Shown here in pieces: positions 9,390 through 20,325 of a stretch of DNA of 64,000 bases (positions within the stretch are counted from its first letter, which is position 1; each line of letters begins with the position of its first letter). The stretch comes from Spongiibacter thalassae (GTDB lineage: Bacteria; Pseudomonadota; Gammaproteobacteria; Pseudomonadales; Spongiibacteraceae). The notes under the pieces are model-generated. The model worked only from the letters and a program-made list of their open reading frames with translations. It searched no databases and was not told the origin of the DNA. A program made the position numbers and the translations under genes. The DNA lies in NCBI RefSeq assembly GCF_012272835.1, contig NZ_JAAWWK010000005.1:146125-210124 (forward strand). Reading direction: 5' to 3'.

Positions 9390-10106
9390 ATGCGTAGAGG
9401 TTTGCCCCTGAACAACAGCCGTGCCCTTTCAAAAATGATGCTGCCCTTTGCCCTGCTCACACTGGTGGCGTGTAGCGGCGATGTTGGCCCCAGTGCCGAC
9501 AGCGAGCAGGCGGCCAGTCAGGCGCAACAGCTGCTGGCAACCGGCGCGGCGGGTGACGGCAAGCAGCTTTATGCCGCCTGCGCCGCCTGCCACGGTGCCA
9601 AGGCCGAGGGCAACAAGGCGCTGGCTGCGCCGTCGCTGCGCAATCAGCAGGACTGGTATTTGCGCCGTCAGCTTCAGGCCTATCGCTCCGGGGTGCGGGG
9701 CTCCCATGAAAAAGACGCCTACGGTATGCAAATGCAGGCGATTGCCAAGACTCTGCCCGACGACGCGGCGGTCGATGCGGTGGTCGCTTATATCAGCGGT
9801 CTGGGTAAAAAGGCCGCTGAGGCGACGTTGACTGGCAATGCCAAGCGTGGGGCGGACTACTACAGCAATCTGTGCGGTGCCTGTCACGGGCCCGCTGCCG
9901 AAGGCAATGATATTTTGCAGGCACCGGCACTGGCGGGTGTCGATGATTGGTATTTGCAGCGCCAGTATGAGCACTTCCAGCAAGGAATACGCGGAGCGAG
10001 TGAAGACGACAAATACGGCTATCAGATGGCGATGATGGCCAATACCCTGCCGAGCACGGAAGTGCTAAAGGATGTGCTGGTGTACACCCAGTCGCTGGCG
10101 CGTTAA
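9390..10106 (+). CDS. Diheme cytochrome c (c4-like), lipoprotein
   Basis: A 238-aa periplasmic electron carrier with two class I cytochrome domains: heme motifs CAACH (64-68) and CGACH (162-166), each followed by a matching DDWYL(R/Q)RQ segment and a distal Met loop. The N-terminus has a lipoprotein signal, LLTLVACSG, so it is probably membrane-anchored. ATG 9390 is chosen because GGAG lies six bases upstream; the GTG at 9387 is in frame. It starts a plus-strand run: the peroxidase gene begins 6 bases after its stop. A c4-type carrier next to a peroxidase suggests it feeds or drains electrons for that enzyme. Confidence 0.92.
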   Translation: MRRGLPLNNSRALSKMMLPFALLTLVACSGDVGPSADSEQAASQAQQLLATGAAGDGKQLYAACAACHGAKAEGNKALAAPSLRNQQDWYLRRQLQAYRSGVRGSHEKDAYGMQMQAIAKTLPDDAAVDAVVAYISGLGKKAAEATLTGNAKRGADYYSNLCGACHGPAAEGNDILQAPALAGVDDWYLQRQYEHFQQGIRGASEDDKYGYQMAMMANTLPSTEVLKDVLVYTQSLAR

Positions 10107-10111
10107 TCAGC

Positions 10112-11293
10112 ATGGAGAAAAGGTATTCCGCGCGCGCATTGCGGCGTTTAGCCGTAGCTCTGTGTCTGCTTTGGTTGCCATTGCCCGCCACGGTTCACGC
10201 GGCAGGGGCCGAGTTTAGCCTGAAGGATTATTGTCCCGCAGGCTTTCAACTGAATGGCGAAGGCTGCTATTTGCAAAGCCTGTACGCCAGCTACGACTCC
10301 TTGCAGGACAGTGGCGTGGGCGGATTGAAAACCGGCTTGCCGGAGTTGCGCCAGGGGTTTAGCCCACGGCAAATCGATCTGGGGCGGCTGCTGTTTTTTG
10401 ACCCGGTATTGTCCGGCGACCACAGCATGAGCTGCGCGTCCTGTCACGACCCCAACAAGGGCTTCAGCGATGGCCGGGCACTGAGTGTGGGCAGCAAGGG
10501 GCAGCTGGCCAAGCGCTCGGCACCCAGTTTGTGGAATGTCGGCTTTCTCAAGCGGCTGTTCTGGGACGCACGGGCCAGTTCTCTGGAAGAGCAAATGCTG
10601 GGCCCCTTGTACGACAGCCACGAAATGGCCAATACCCCGGAACAACTGCTGACTGACCTGCGGGCGTCCTCCGCTTACCGGGAGTTATTTGCGCAAGCCT
10701 TTAACGGTGACAGCAGTATTCAGTTGGATCAGGTATATACCGCCATTGCGGCCTTTGAATCATCGCTGATTTCGCTGAACAGCCGCTACGACCTCTATGC
10801 TCACGGTTACCACGAGGCGCTGAACGAGGCGGAAATCGAGGGCATGAATATCTTTCGTTCCTTTGTCGCGCGCTGCGCGGAATGCCATACGCCGCCCCTG
10901 TTCAGTCATCAGCAGATTGCGGTGATAGGCACCCCTGAGCCGAATAACCGCCCACTCGATCCCGGTGTGGCGGCGGTGACCGGCGACGCCTCACAGCGGG
11001 GCGGGTTCAAGGTGCCGTCGCTGCGCAATATCGCGCTTACGGCGCCATATATGCATTCGGGGCGGTTCGCCACCCTGCGCGAGGCCGCAGAATTCTATAC
11101 CGGGGGGCGCGGTCACGCGGTGCCTCCGGGAGAAAAACTCAGTTTGCACTGGCATATCTGGGAACCGAAGTTAACCGGCGAAGAACTCGACCGTCTGGTG
11201 GACTTTATGGGGGCTCTGACAGATGAGTCCTTTATGCCGCAAATCCCCGCGTCGGTGCCCTCGGGGTTGGCACCGGTTGTTGGGGTTCAATAA
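10112..11293 (+). CDS. Di-heme cytochrome c peroxidase family protein (CcpA/MauG type)
   Basis: A 393-aa periplasmic protein with a signal peptide (LCLLWLPLPATVHA, cleavage near residue 30) and two c-type heme motifs, CASCH (108-112) and CAECH (255-259). The surrounding text is typical of the family: LGRLLFFDPVLSGD before heme 1, SAPSLWNVGF after it, and GFKVPSLRNIALTAPYMHSGRF in the second domain. Members either reduce hydrogen peroxide or, like MauG, oxidise another protein. An unusual cysteine-containing segment (DYCPAGFQLNGEGCYL) precedes the catalytic part. It lies between the diheme cytochrome and the beta-helix cytochrome gene, so protein-to-protein electron transfer is likely. Confidence 0.93.
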   Translation: MEKRYSARALRRLAVALCLLWLPLPATVHAAGAEFSLKDYCPAGFQLNGEGCYLQSLYASYDSLQDSGVGGLKTGLPELRQGFSPRQIDLGRLLFFDPVLSGDHSMSCASCHDPNKGFSDGRALSVGSKGQLAKRSAPSLWNVGFLKRLFWDARASSLEEQMLGPLYDSHEMANTPEQLLTDLRASSAYRELFAQAFNGDSSIQLDQVYTAIAAFESSLISLNSRYDLYAHGYHEALNEAEIEGMNIFRSFVARCAECHTPPLFSHQQIAVIGTPEPNNRPLDPGVAAVTGDASQRGGFKVPSLRNIALTAPYMHSGRFATLREAAEFYTGGRGHAVPPGEKLSLHWHIWEPKLTGEELDRLVDFMGALTDESFMPQIPASVPSGLAPVVGVQ

Positions 11294-11339
11294 CACAAGG
11301 TGGGGCGGGCAGGTAGCCGCGTTAGTTAGGAGCAGGACG

Positions 11340-12737
11340 ATGGTGAGAGCAATGCATTGGCTGGTGATAGCACTCAGTCTGGTCGCGGGTATGCACAGCG
11401 CATGGGCCGCCGATATTCCGGTCAAGGAAGGCGAGTCCATTCAGGCAGCGGTAAACCGGGCGGCCCCCGGCGACGTGGTGCTGATTCACCCGGGTGAGTA
11501 CCGCGAGAGTGTCTATGTCGACAAGGACAATATTACCCTGCGCGGGGTGGTGGTCGATGGCGAGTGGCCAGTGCTGGAGGGTGAGGGCAAGCGCAACGAC
11601 GCCATTTTGTACTCGGGAAATAACTTCACCGTTGAGTGGTTGACCATCAAGCACTTTAAAGGCAACGCGATAATGGGGCAGGCGGGGAATAACTATACCA
11701 TCCGCTACAACCGCGTCATCGATACCGGGGTGTACGGGATTTTCCCCCAGTTTGGTAAAAACGGCCTGATCGAATACAACGTTCTCAGCGGCATTGAAGA
11801 CGCAGCAATTTATGTTGGCATGTGCGACAACGTGGTGGTGCGTCACAACGAAGTGTTCGACAACGTGGCCGGCATCGAGATAGAAAACACGCGCCATGCC
11901 ATCGTCGAAAACAATTATGCCCACAACAATACAGCGGGCTTGCTGGTGTTTATTACGCCGGGCCTGCCGATTAAAACCACCTACGATGTGATTCTGCGCA
12001 ACAACTTTGTGGTGAATAACAACACCGAAAACTTCGGTGCTCCCGGCTCTATTGTCGCCAAGGTGCCCAAGGGCATCGGCGTGGTGATTATGGCGGCCGA
12101 CGAGGTGGTGGTAGAGGGCAATATTATTTCCGGCAACCAGACCGCGGGTATTGTGATTACCGACCTCGCCTTTGTGACCGATATCGCCAGCGACCCGGAC
12201 TCGGAGCCAAACCCGGATCGTATCGAAATTCTCGACAACCTGATGTTTGATAATGGCGCCGACCCGGTGGCCGATGTGAAGGCGGCAATGATGACCCAGT
12301 TCAAGCGCCGTGGGCCGGATATTCTCGCCAACTTTGGTTCCGCTCAGGAGCCGGATAACTGCATTTTGAACAAAGAGCAGTATGTGACCTTCGGGCTGAA
12401 AAAATGGAGCAAGTGCGAGCGCACTTCAACCGCCGATATCGAAACCTACCTGTTGGCAGACGGTGCGCCTCCCCGTGAAATTGAAAATGATGAAGACCGC
12501 ACACTGCGCCTTTATCAAGGGATCTGCGCCGGCTGTCACGCCTACAATATGCGAATGATCGGGCCTCCTACCGTGGCCATTCAGGCGCTGTATCACAACA
12601 ATGCCAAGGGGATTGCCGACTATATTGCCGAGCCTCACAAAGTGCGCCCGGACTACCCGCCCATGCCGGGTCAGGGCCATCTTTCCGAGGAAATTCGGCA
12701 GAAGGTGGCAGAGTTTATGCTTAACGTTAAAAAGTAG
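11340..12737 (+). CDS. Right-handed parallel beta-helix protein with C-terminal cytochrome c domain
   Basis: A 465-aa exported protein. The ATG at 11340 has AGGAG eight bases upstream and gives a clean signal peptide ending SAWAA. Residues about 27-330 are a NosD/pectate-lyase-like beta-helix with repeated N-N-(F/Y)-(V/T)-(V/I) rungs, such as NNFTVEWLTI, DNVVVRHNEVF and DEVVVEGNIIS. The C-terminal 90 residues form a monoheme cytochrome c: CAGCH at 395-399 and a distal PPMPGQGHLSEE Met loop. The fold pairing is uncommon. Beta-helix proteins act on polysaccharides or, as NosD, serve metal-site assembly; neither is proven here, and no catalytic lyase residues are obvious. It sits between the peroxidase and a TonB receptor. 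Confidence 0.88.
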   Translation: MVRAMHWLVIALSLVAGMHSAWAADIPVKEGESIQAAVNRAAPGDVVLIHPGEYRESVYVDKDNITLRGVVVDGEWPVLEGEGKRNDAILYSGNNFTVEWLTIKHFKGNAIMGQAGNNYTIRYNRVIDTGVYGIFPQFGKNGLIEYNVLSGIEDAAIYVGMCDNVVVRHNEVFDNVAGIEIENTRHAIVENNYAHNNTAGLLVFITPGLPIKTTYDVILRNNFVVNNNTENFGAPGSIVAKVPKGIGVVIMAADEVVVEGNIISGNQTAGIVITDLAFVTDIASDPDSEPNPDRIEILDNLMFDNGADPVADVKAAMMTQFKRRGPDILANFGSAQEPDNCILNKEQYVTFGLKKWSKCERTSTADIETYLLADGAPPREIENDEDRTLRLYQGICAGCHAYNMRMIGPPTVAIQALYHNNAKGIADYIAEPHKVRPDYPPMPGQGHLSEEIRQKVAEFMLNVKK

Positions 12738-12788
12738 CGCCCCGGGGCGACGCGCCCCTGTTTGCTTGCGCGGGCAGGGTGGCGCTTC

Positions 12789-12821
12789 CAGTGGCAATGC
12801 AGTGGCAATGCAGTGGCAAAC
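12789..12821. repeat. Three tandem copies of an 11-bp unit
   Basis: CAGTGGCAATG occurs at 12789-12799 and 12800-12810, with a third imperfect copy ending CAAAC at 12811-12821, just before the receptor gene. It may be a slipped-strand expansion in a leader. Confidence 0.8.
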
Positions 12822-12837
12822 GCAGCGAGGGCAGTAG

Positions 12838-15096
12838 ATGAAGGCAGTGCAGTGCGGAATCGGGGTAAGTTGTCTGTTGCCGTCGCTCGCCCTTGCGGCG
12901 AATAATCTGGCGCTGGAGGAGGTTCTGGTGACCGCGCAAAAGCGCGAGCAAAGCGCCATGACCGTTCCGGTGACGGTAGACACCTTTACCACCCAGGATC
13001 TGGAGAATACCGGGGCCTTGACCATGAGTGATATTCAGGCCTATATCCCCGGTCTCAAAGTGGGCAACTCGGTGCAGGATGACAGCAATGTCACCCAGTC
13101 GTCCTTTGTGATTCGCGGCATCAAAAGCTCCAATATCAGTACCGGCGGCGACCCTTCAGTGGCAACCTTTCTCGACGGTGTTTATCTGCCACGGGCGGCG
13201 ATTACCGTTCCCTTTTCGGATATCGAACGGGTCGAAGTACTCAAGGGTCCACAGGGAACCCTATTCGGGCGCAATGCGGCGGCGGGGGTGGTGAATTTTA
13301 TTTCCAATGCGCCAAGCCTTGAGGAGGCCTACGGCTTTGGTTTTGTGAAGGGGGGCAACTACGAGCTGCTGCGCGGCGAGCTGATGGGCAACCTGCCGCT
13401 GAATTCCGCTATGGCGCTGCGGGTGAATATGCTGCACAACCAGCGAGCGGCCGTCACCGAAAACGAAGGCCCGGCGAAGCCCGACCCCGGTGAGCAGGAC
13501 AACCAGTTTGCCCGCGTCGCCTTTTTATGGGAGGTGAACGATCGCCTGCGTACCCTGTGGACGGCAGATATTGACCGGGTCGATAACGGGCCGGAGGTGC
13601 GCATTGGTATCAGCGAAGAGCACTCCAACTATCCCGACCCCAGCGACCGCAAATTGAATACCGATGCCATCAATGCCGGTGAGAGCCGCGACATGGAGGG
13701 GCTGACGGGAAAGCTGTGGTACGACTTCGGTGACAGTGGCATGTTGAGCCTGATTGCCAGCTACCGCCAGTTTGACACCTACAACCTGCAGGATGAAGAC
13801 GGCACAGCGGTTGAAGATGTTTACGTGGATACCAACAACGAAGAAGACTCCAATATCAGCTATTTCGAGCTGCAGTACAATGTGGCCAGCGAGTGGGCCG
13901 ATATTGTTGTCGGCGTTAACTACAGCACCGAAGATACCTTTCAGCGCACTTCCCTCACCTTCAGTTACGGCGCGGTCGCGGAACTGGCATCGAGTATGGC
14001 CAGTCTGCCGCCGGGGGTGATTAACGCCTTGCTGGGCTCCCAGTTGGCGGGCAACTATGTCACCGAAACCATGACCAACACCGGTGATTTCCAAAGCTAC
14101 GGCGTGTATACCGACATGGACTTCAGCCTGACCGAAAAGCTGAATGTGATCGTCGGGCTGCGCTACAGCCGCGACGACAAAGCCTTTACCTGGTTCGCAC
14201 CACTGACTGACTTCCCCCTGTCACAGGCCCAGGGGGAGAATTTTTTCTTTAACAGCGATGGTTTGGAATCGGCCAGTGAAAGCTGGGGCAAGGTCACTGG
14301 TCGGGGTGTGCTGAACTATCAGTTAGGCGAGCGGGCAATGGTCTTTGCCAGCTATTCAACCGGTTATAAATCCGGGGGCTATGATTCGTTGAACCCTGGA
14401 TCGGGGGAGGCACCGCTGGAGCCTGAAGTGGTGCAGAACTACGAGCTTGGGGTAAAGGGAGACTTTCTGGAATCCCGCATTCGCACACAGGCTGCGCTGT
14501 TCCACATGACCATTGATGACCGTCAGGAGGCCATTGAATCGCGGCAACCCGGCAGCAGTGCGGCGGTGCCGACAGTCATCAATACCGATGAGGAGCTGCA
14601 GGGGATTGAGCTGACCTTTGACTGGCTGATAACCGAGTCGGTTCGTGCGGGCATTGTGTACACCTATCGCGAACAGGACTCCAGCCGTGAGGCCCACTTC
14701 GATGCCCAGGGCGAGTTTGTCGAGGCAGACAACCGCTCGGAATCCACACCGCAGGAATACACCCTGAGCCTCGACTGGTCGCCGGAGACCCGGTTCGGCC
14801 TGTTGCTGTTCCACGTCGATTACATTTTTGAGGAAAACACCGATCCTGAAAACGAGGATCATATTGACGAGTTCAACCGTGTGAACGGCTATGGCACAGA
14901 TACAGAACTGTTGAATGCCCGCATTGCCCTCACTTTGCCCTCGGGTGACTACGAGTTTGCGCTGTGGGGTAAAAACCTCCTCGACAACGGCCGTACCTCC
15001 CAGCCCGGCGGGCTAACCGGCGATGTACTCGGCACCTACCATGTGGGCATTACCCCTCCGCCGACCTATGGGCTGGACCTCAAGGTGTTTTTCTAG
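12838..15096 (+). CDS. TonB-dependent outer-membrane receptor
   Basis: A 752-aa receptor. Signal peptide 1-21 (ending LALAA), then a plug domain beginning LEEVLVTAQKREQSAMTVP with the usual GPQGTLFGRNAAAGVVNFIS block near residue 140, and a 22-strand-type barrel ending in the aromatic YGLDLKVFF. The EVLVTAQKR box is typical of receptors in marine gammaproteobacteria that import organic ligands rather than only siderophores. It begins 100 bases after the beta-helix cytochrome gene on the same strand and may be part of the same unit, with three tandem 11-bp repeats in the leader. The ligand is unknown. Its stop codon overlaps the stop of the opposite HDOD gene (shared CTAG). Confidence 0.93.
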   Translation: MKAVQCGIGVSCLLPSLALAANNLALEEVLVTAQKREQSAMTVPVTVDTFTTQDLENTGALTMSDIQAYIPGLKVGNSVQDDSNVTQSSFVIRGIKSSNISTGGDPSVATFLDGVYLPRAAITVPFSDIERVEVLKGPQGTLFGRNAAAGVVNFISNAPSLEEAYGFGFVKGGNYELLRGELMGNLPLNSAMALRVNMLHNQRAAVTENEGPAKPDPGEQDNQFARVAFLWEVNDRLRTLWTADIDRVDNGPEVRIGISEEHSNYPDPSDRKLNTDAINAGESRDMEGLTGKLWYDFGDSGMLSLIASYRQFDTYNLQDEDGTAVEDVYVDTNNEEDSNISYFELQYNVASEWADIVVGVNYSTEDTFQRTSLTFSYGAVAELASSMASLPPGVINALLGSQLAGNYVTETMTNTGDFQSYGVYTDMDFSLTEKLNVIVGLRYSRDDKAFTWFAPLTDFPLSQAQGENFFFNSDGLESASESWGKVTGRGVLNYQLGERAMVFASYSTGYKSGGYDSLNPGSGEAPLEPEVVQNYELGVKGDFLESRIRTQAALFHMTIDDRQEAIESRQPGSSAAVPTVINTDEELQGIELTFDWLITESVRAGIVYTYREQDSSREAHFDAQGEFVEADNRSESTPQEYTLSLDWSPETRFGLLLFHVDYIFEENTDPENEDHIDEFNRVNGYGTDTELLNARIALTLPSGDYEFALWGKNLLDNGRTSQPGGLTGDVLGTYHVGITPPPTYGLDLKVFF

Positions 15097-16556
15097 CCGT
15101 CCTGTTGTACTGAGGGGCGTAGCTCCGCGAGAAGGGCGTCGGTACCGGCATCGAGTAGGCCACTGGCACTGCCAAAGTCGCTGTCGACGTAGTGGGTGAC
15201 ATGGGTGGCGGCAAAGCGGGGTTGCAGAGCACCTTCCTCGCCGGGGGGAATGGCCAGCTCGCACTGGTCGCGCAGCCGGCGGGTGATGGCGTCGCAGGAC
15301 TGAGCCGGGGCCTTGGGCATGGCCACCGCAAACACCCCGTCGGCAATCCGCCCGGGAATGTCATCCCGTCTCACCCAGGCTTCAAGCACCTCGCCGATCT
15401 TTCGCAGCAGGGCATCGGTGTACTCCGCGCCGCGCTCCTGCTTGAGTCGCGGGTAGTTAACAAGACTCAGAAAAACAATGCTCAAGGGCTCGTCATCATA
15501 GGTGCACTTGTCCATGGCGGTTTGCAGCACCTGCGGAAACGACACTCGATTGTACAGGCCGGTGGCGGCATCCAGTGCGTCGGCAATGCCGTCCGGGTCG
15601 GCTTGAGGGGGTGGCTCGGGTGGTGGCTGGGAACCGGAAAACAGACGCGGCTGCAAGACCTCGCGCGCGCGTTGACAAAATTGCTTGTAGCCAGCAGGCG
15701 AGATTTTCAGTTCGGTGACCAGTGGTTCAATTCCTTCGCTCATGCTGCGCAGCAGGTTCAGAAATATCGGCAGCTGATCCGGTGTCCAGCCCAGGTCGCG
15801 CTCACAGCGCACCCGGAGCTCCTGGGCGAGGACTTTGGGTTTGTCGGTATAGAACAGGTCGCCGCACAGGGAAGACACCCCCGCGATATAGCCAAGTCGG
15901 TCGACCTTGTTTTTGCTGGACAGAATGTCGCTGTAGTGACTGAGGCCGCAGGCATCGGTGATGTAATCGGCGACGCCCCAATGGCGTAACAGGGCGCGGC
16001 TGACGGCGGCATGGTCCAGGCCGAAGTCGTCAATTTCCCGGGCGACGTAGTCGGTGTGGTTCCGGCACTCGGGTGCGATGCTGCCATAGTACTGGGGTAC
16101 GAGGGCGTCGATCACAATCATGCCGAAGTCTTGCAGTAATGCTGCCAGAATGCACTCGTCGATGGCCAGCCCCCGCTCCTTCTCCGACAGCAGGCGGGCC
16201 ACCGAGGCGGAGGCCAGCGCGCGAAGAAAGAATTGATCGCGGTCGAGGCTGTTAAAGCGAATATGGTTGAAAGTGTCGATTACCGAAAAGGCGATGGTCA
16301 CACTCAGTACATTGCGCGGGCCGAGCATGACGGCGGCGCGGCGGAAATCGGCGACCGGGCGTCTCGGATGGAATACCGGGGAGTTAAGCAGGTGCAAGGT
16401 GCCCTTGGCCAGCTGCGACTCCTGGGAAATGGTGTGAATCACGTCCTCCACATCGACATCGCCCATGCGCAGCAGATCTGCCAGCCCTCGGGTGACCGGT
16501 GGCACGGGGGGCAATCGCTTGTCGTTGAGGTCCAGGATGTCGACGTTTATGGTCAT
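15093..16556 (-). CDS. HDOD-domain signalling protein with degenerate GGDEF domain
   Basis: A 487-aa cytosolic protein. The N-terminal 210 residues are an HDOD domain (LLNSPVFHPRRPVADFRRAAVMLG and the LLRHWGVADYITDAC block). A linker rich in Pro (PPPEPPPQ, near 320) leads to a GGDEF-fold domain starting DAATGLYNRVSF. The active-site loop, normally GGDEF, reads ADGVF, so diguanylate cyclase activity is very unlikely; it may bind nucleotides or act as a protein scaffold. HDOD proteins commonly act in two-component, motility or c-di-GMP output. Its 3' end overlaps the receptor's by 4 bases; upstream is a 307-base non-coding gap shared with the acyl-CoA ligase. Confidence 0.9.
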   Translation of the reverse strand: MTINVDILDLNDKRLPPVPPVTRGLADLLRMGDVDVEDVIHTISQESQLAKGTLHLLNSPVFHPRRPVADFRRAAVMLGPRNVLSVTIAFSVIDTFNHIRFNSLDRDQFFLRALASASVARLLSEKERGLAIDECILAALLQDFGMIVIDALVPQYYGSIAPECRNHTDYVAREIDDFGLDHAAVSRALLRHWGVADYITDACGLSHYSDILSSKNKVDRLGYIAGVSSLCGDLFYTDKPKVLAQELRVRCERDLGWTPDQLPIFLNLLRSMSEGIEPLVTELKISPAGYKQFCQRAREVLQPRLFSGSQPPPEPPPQADPDGIADALDAATGLYNRVSFPQVLQTAMDKCTYDDEPLSIVFLSLVNYPRLKQERGAEYTDALLRKIGEVLEAWVRRDDIPGRIADGVFAVAMPKAPAQSCDAITRRLRDQCELAIPPGEEGALQPRFAATHVTHYVDSDFGSASGLLDAGTDALLAELRPSVQQDG

Positions 16557-16863
16557 AAATATGAACTCGTTACCTTTGTCTCTGCCGGCAGCTTATTGCA
16601 GGGAGTGTGGCTGTCGGCATCAGGTTTTTTACTGCAGCAGCTACTTTCGCAGCCGTAGCCGCACGGGGCTGGTGTCGTACTTTACTACGATACTGCACAT
16701 TACTTTGAGTGAGTATAGATCATCAGTGCCCCGATGAGCATTTGTGCGTGACATGCCATTCTGGCACGACTATTGTGTTCTATGAAAACATTGCGCATGA
16801 ATTTTACTACACTGCAGAGCACTATTTTGCACTGCGATGATATTGCGAGGGAGACTAACAATA
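16557..16863. other. Divergent intergenic region
   Basis: A 307-base spacer between the HDOD gene (minus) and the acyl-CoA ligase gene (plus). It should hold two divergent promoters; I see no convincing operator or RNA. GAGGGAG at 16847-16853 is the ribosome site of the ligase. Confidence 0.5.
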
Positions 16864-18492
<1,629 letters not shown>

Positions 18493-18495
18493 GTG

Positions 18496-20097
18496 TTAAC
18501 AGGCTCTGAGTTGCTCTGCCAGCGTCTCGGCGATCATGACCGTGGGGGCGTGGGTATTGCCGCTGACAATGCTGGGCATCACCGAGGCGTCGGCAATATA
18601 AAGGTTATCGACGCCTCTCACCTTCAAGCGGCTGTCGGTTACTGCTGTGGGGTCGTTGTCTGGCCCCATTTTGCAGGTGCAGCTCGGGTGGAATATGGTG
18701 GTGGCGATGTCGCCGGCGGCCTTGGCGAGCTCGGCACTGCTGGTCAACTGCGGGCCGGGCTTGATCTCCTCGGGTTGAAAACGCTGCGCCGAAGGTTGCC
18801 GGGCGATTTCTCGGGTAATTTCGATGGCGCGGGCGGCGAGGTGGCGGTCGTGCTCGGTGCTGAGATAGCGGGGATCAATGCGCGGTGCCGCCAATGGGTC
18901 AGCAGAGCGCACGGTGACGCTTCCGGTAGAGGTCGGGCGCAGATTGCAGATGCTGGCAGTCATGCCCGGAAAGGGATGGAGTTGGGTGCCGAGTTTGTCG
19001 GCGCTCATCGGCTGCACATGGTATTCCAGATCGGCCCGTTCGATCTCGGGCGAAGACTTGAAAAAAGCACCGAGTTGGCTCGGCGCCATCGACAGCGGAC
19101 CGGAGCGATTAATCAGGTACTGTGCGCCCATGCGGGCCTTGCCCCACAGACTGCCGTTCAGGCAGTTCAGCGTGGTGGTATTGGTCACTCGAAACTGTAC
19201 ACGAATTTGCAGGTGGTCCTGCAGGTTTGCGCCGACACCGGGCAGGAGCTGGTGGCAGGGAATGCCGGCCTCACGCAACGTCGCTTCGTCGCCAACGCCA
19301 CTACGCTGGAGTATGCAGGGTGTGGCGATCGCTCCTGCTGACAGAATCACTCGGCCAGTGGTTGCAATGTGCCGGGACTTGCCCGCAATAATGGCGTCGA
19401 TACCGCTGACTCGCCCCCCTTCCCAGGTCAACTTATCCACCAGCGCCGACGTGACTATCGTCAGATTTTTTCGTTTTCTTACGGGGTTGATAAATGCTCG
19501 CTTGGCCGAGCAGCGCACCCCTTTGATCTGGTTGACGTGGAAGCGCCCGACGCCTTCGTTGTCGCCGGTGTTGAAGTCGTCGCTGGCGGGAATGCCATAT
19601 TCCTCACAGGCCTGCTGCCAGGCCTCCAGTACCGGCCAGCGCAGGCGTTGCTGTTCTACTCGGAGTTCGCCACTGGCGCCGTGGAAGGCACTTTCTCCAG
19701 CGTAGTAATTCTCCGATCGCTTGAATCGAGGCAACACATCCCGCCAGTGCCAACCGGGCAGATTCCAGCTGTCGTAGTCAGCCGCCTGGCCTCGCATATA
19801 AATCATGCCGTTAATCGCGCTGCAACCGCCCAATACCTTGCCTCGGGGGTAGGGTAGCGTGCGACCGTTGAGACCGGCCTGGGGCTCCAACTCGTAGCAC
19901 CAGTCGGCGCGGGGATTACCCATGGCGTAGAGGTAGCCCACGGGGATATGAAACCAGTGCCAGTTGTCATTGCCGCCGGCTTCAAGCAGTAATACCCGAT
20001 GCTCGGGGTCGCTGGACAGGCGGTTGGCCAATACACAGCCCGCACTTCCACCTCCGATAATCACCGTGTCATATCCGCTAAAGCCGGGGTCTGCCAT
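18496..20097 (-). CDS. GMC family FAD-dependent alcohol dehydrogenase (AlkJ/choline dehydrogenase-like)
   Basis: A 533-aa flavoenzyme. The FAD-binding motif DTVIIGGGSAGCVLANRL opens the protein, GMC signature 1 (PRGKVLGGCSAINGMIYMRG) is near residue 85, and the catalytic C-terminus has FHPSCTCKMG and SGNTHAPTVMIAE with the conserved His pair. It oxidises an alcohol, probably an aliphatic or polycyclic one, passing electrons to the respiratory chain. It is convergent with the AlkK-like ligase with only 3 bases between stops. The substrate is not determined by sequence. Confidence 0.92.
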   Translation of the reverse strand: MADPGFSGYDTVIIGGGSAGCVLANRLSSDPEHRVLLLEAGGNDNWHWFHIPVGYLYAMGNPRADWCYELEPQAGLNGRTLPYPRGKVLGGCSAINGMIYMRGQAADYDSWNLPGWHWRDVLPRFKRSENYYAGESAFHGASGELRVEQQRLRWPVLEAWQQACEEYGIPASDDFNTGDNEGVGRFHVNQIKGVRCSAKRAFINPVRKRKNLTIVTSALVDKLTWEGGRVSGIDAIIAGKSRHIATTGRVILSAGAIATPCILQRSGVGDEATLREAGIPCHQLLPGVGANLQDHLQIRVQFRVTNTTTLNCLNGSLWGKARMGAQYLINRSGPLSMAPSQLGAFFKSSPEIERADLEYHVQPMSADKLGTQLHPFPGMTASICNLRPTSTGSVTVRSADPLAAPRIDPRYLSTEHDRHLAARAIEITREIARQPSAQRFQPEEIKPGPQLTSSAELAKAAGDIATTIFHPSCTCKMGPDNDPTAVTDSRLKVRGVDNLYIADASVMPSIVSGNTHAPTVMIAETLAEQLRAC

Positions 20098-20325
20098 ATC
20101 GCCTGTCTCGTCTCGAAATGTTTGTTTAAATTATTGTTGTCGCCGTCGCGATGGAGTGGTGTTGAGTCGGTGCTCGCTCCGGCCCATTGTAATCATTTCC
20201 GGGCAGGTCACGATAGCTTGAGGGCAGGCCGAGGTCGCGTGCCGGGCATGAAGCGGCGCCGAGCGGAATGGGATTTGTCGCCGATTTGCTGAGGGCTTCT
20301 TGATAGCCGTTTTGCTGAGGGCTCT

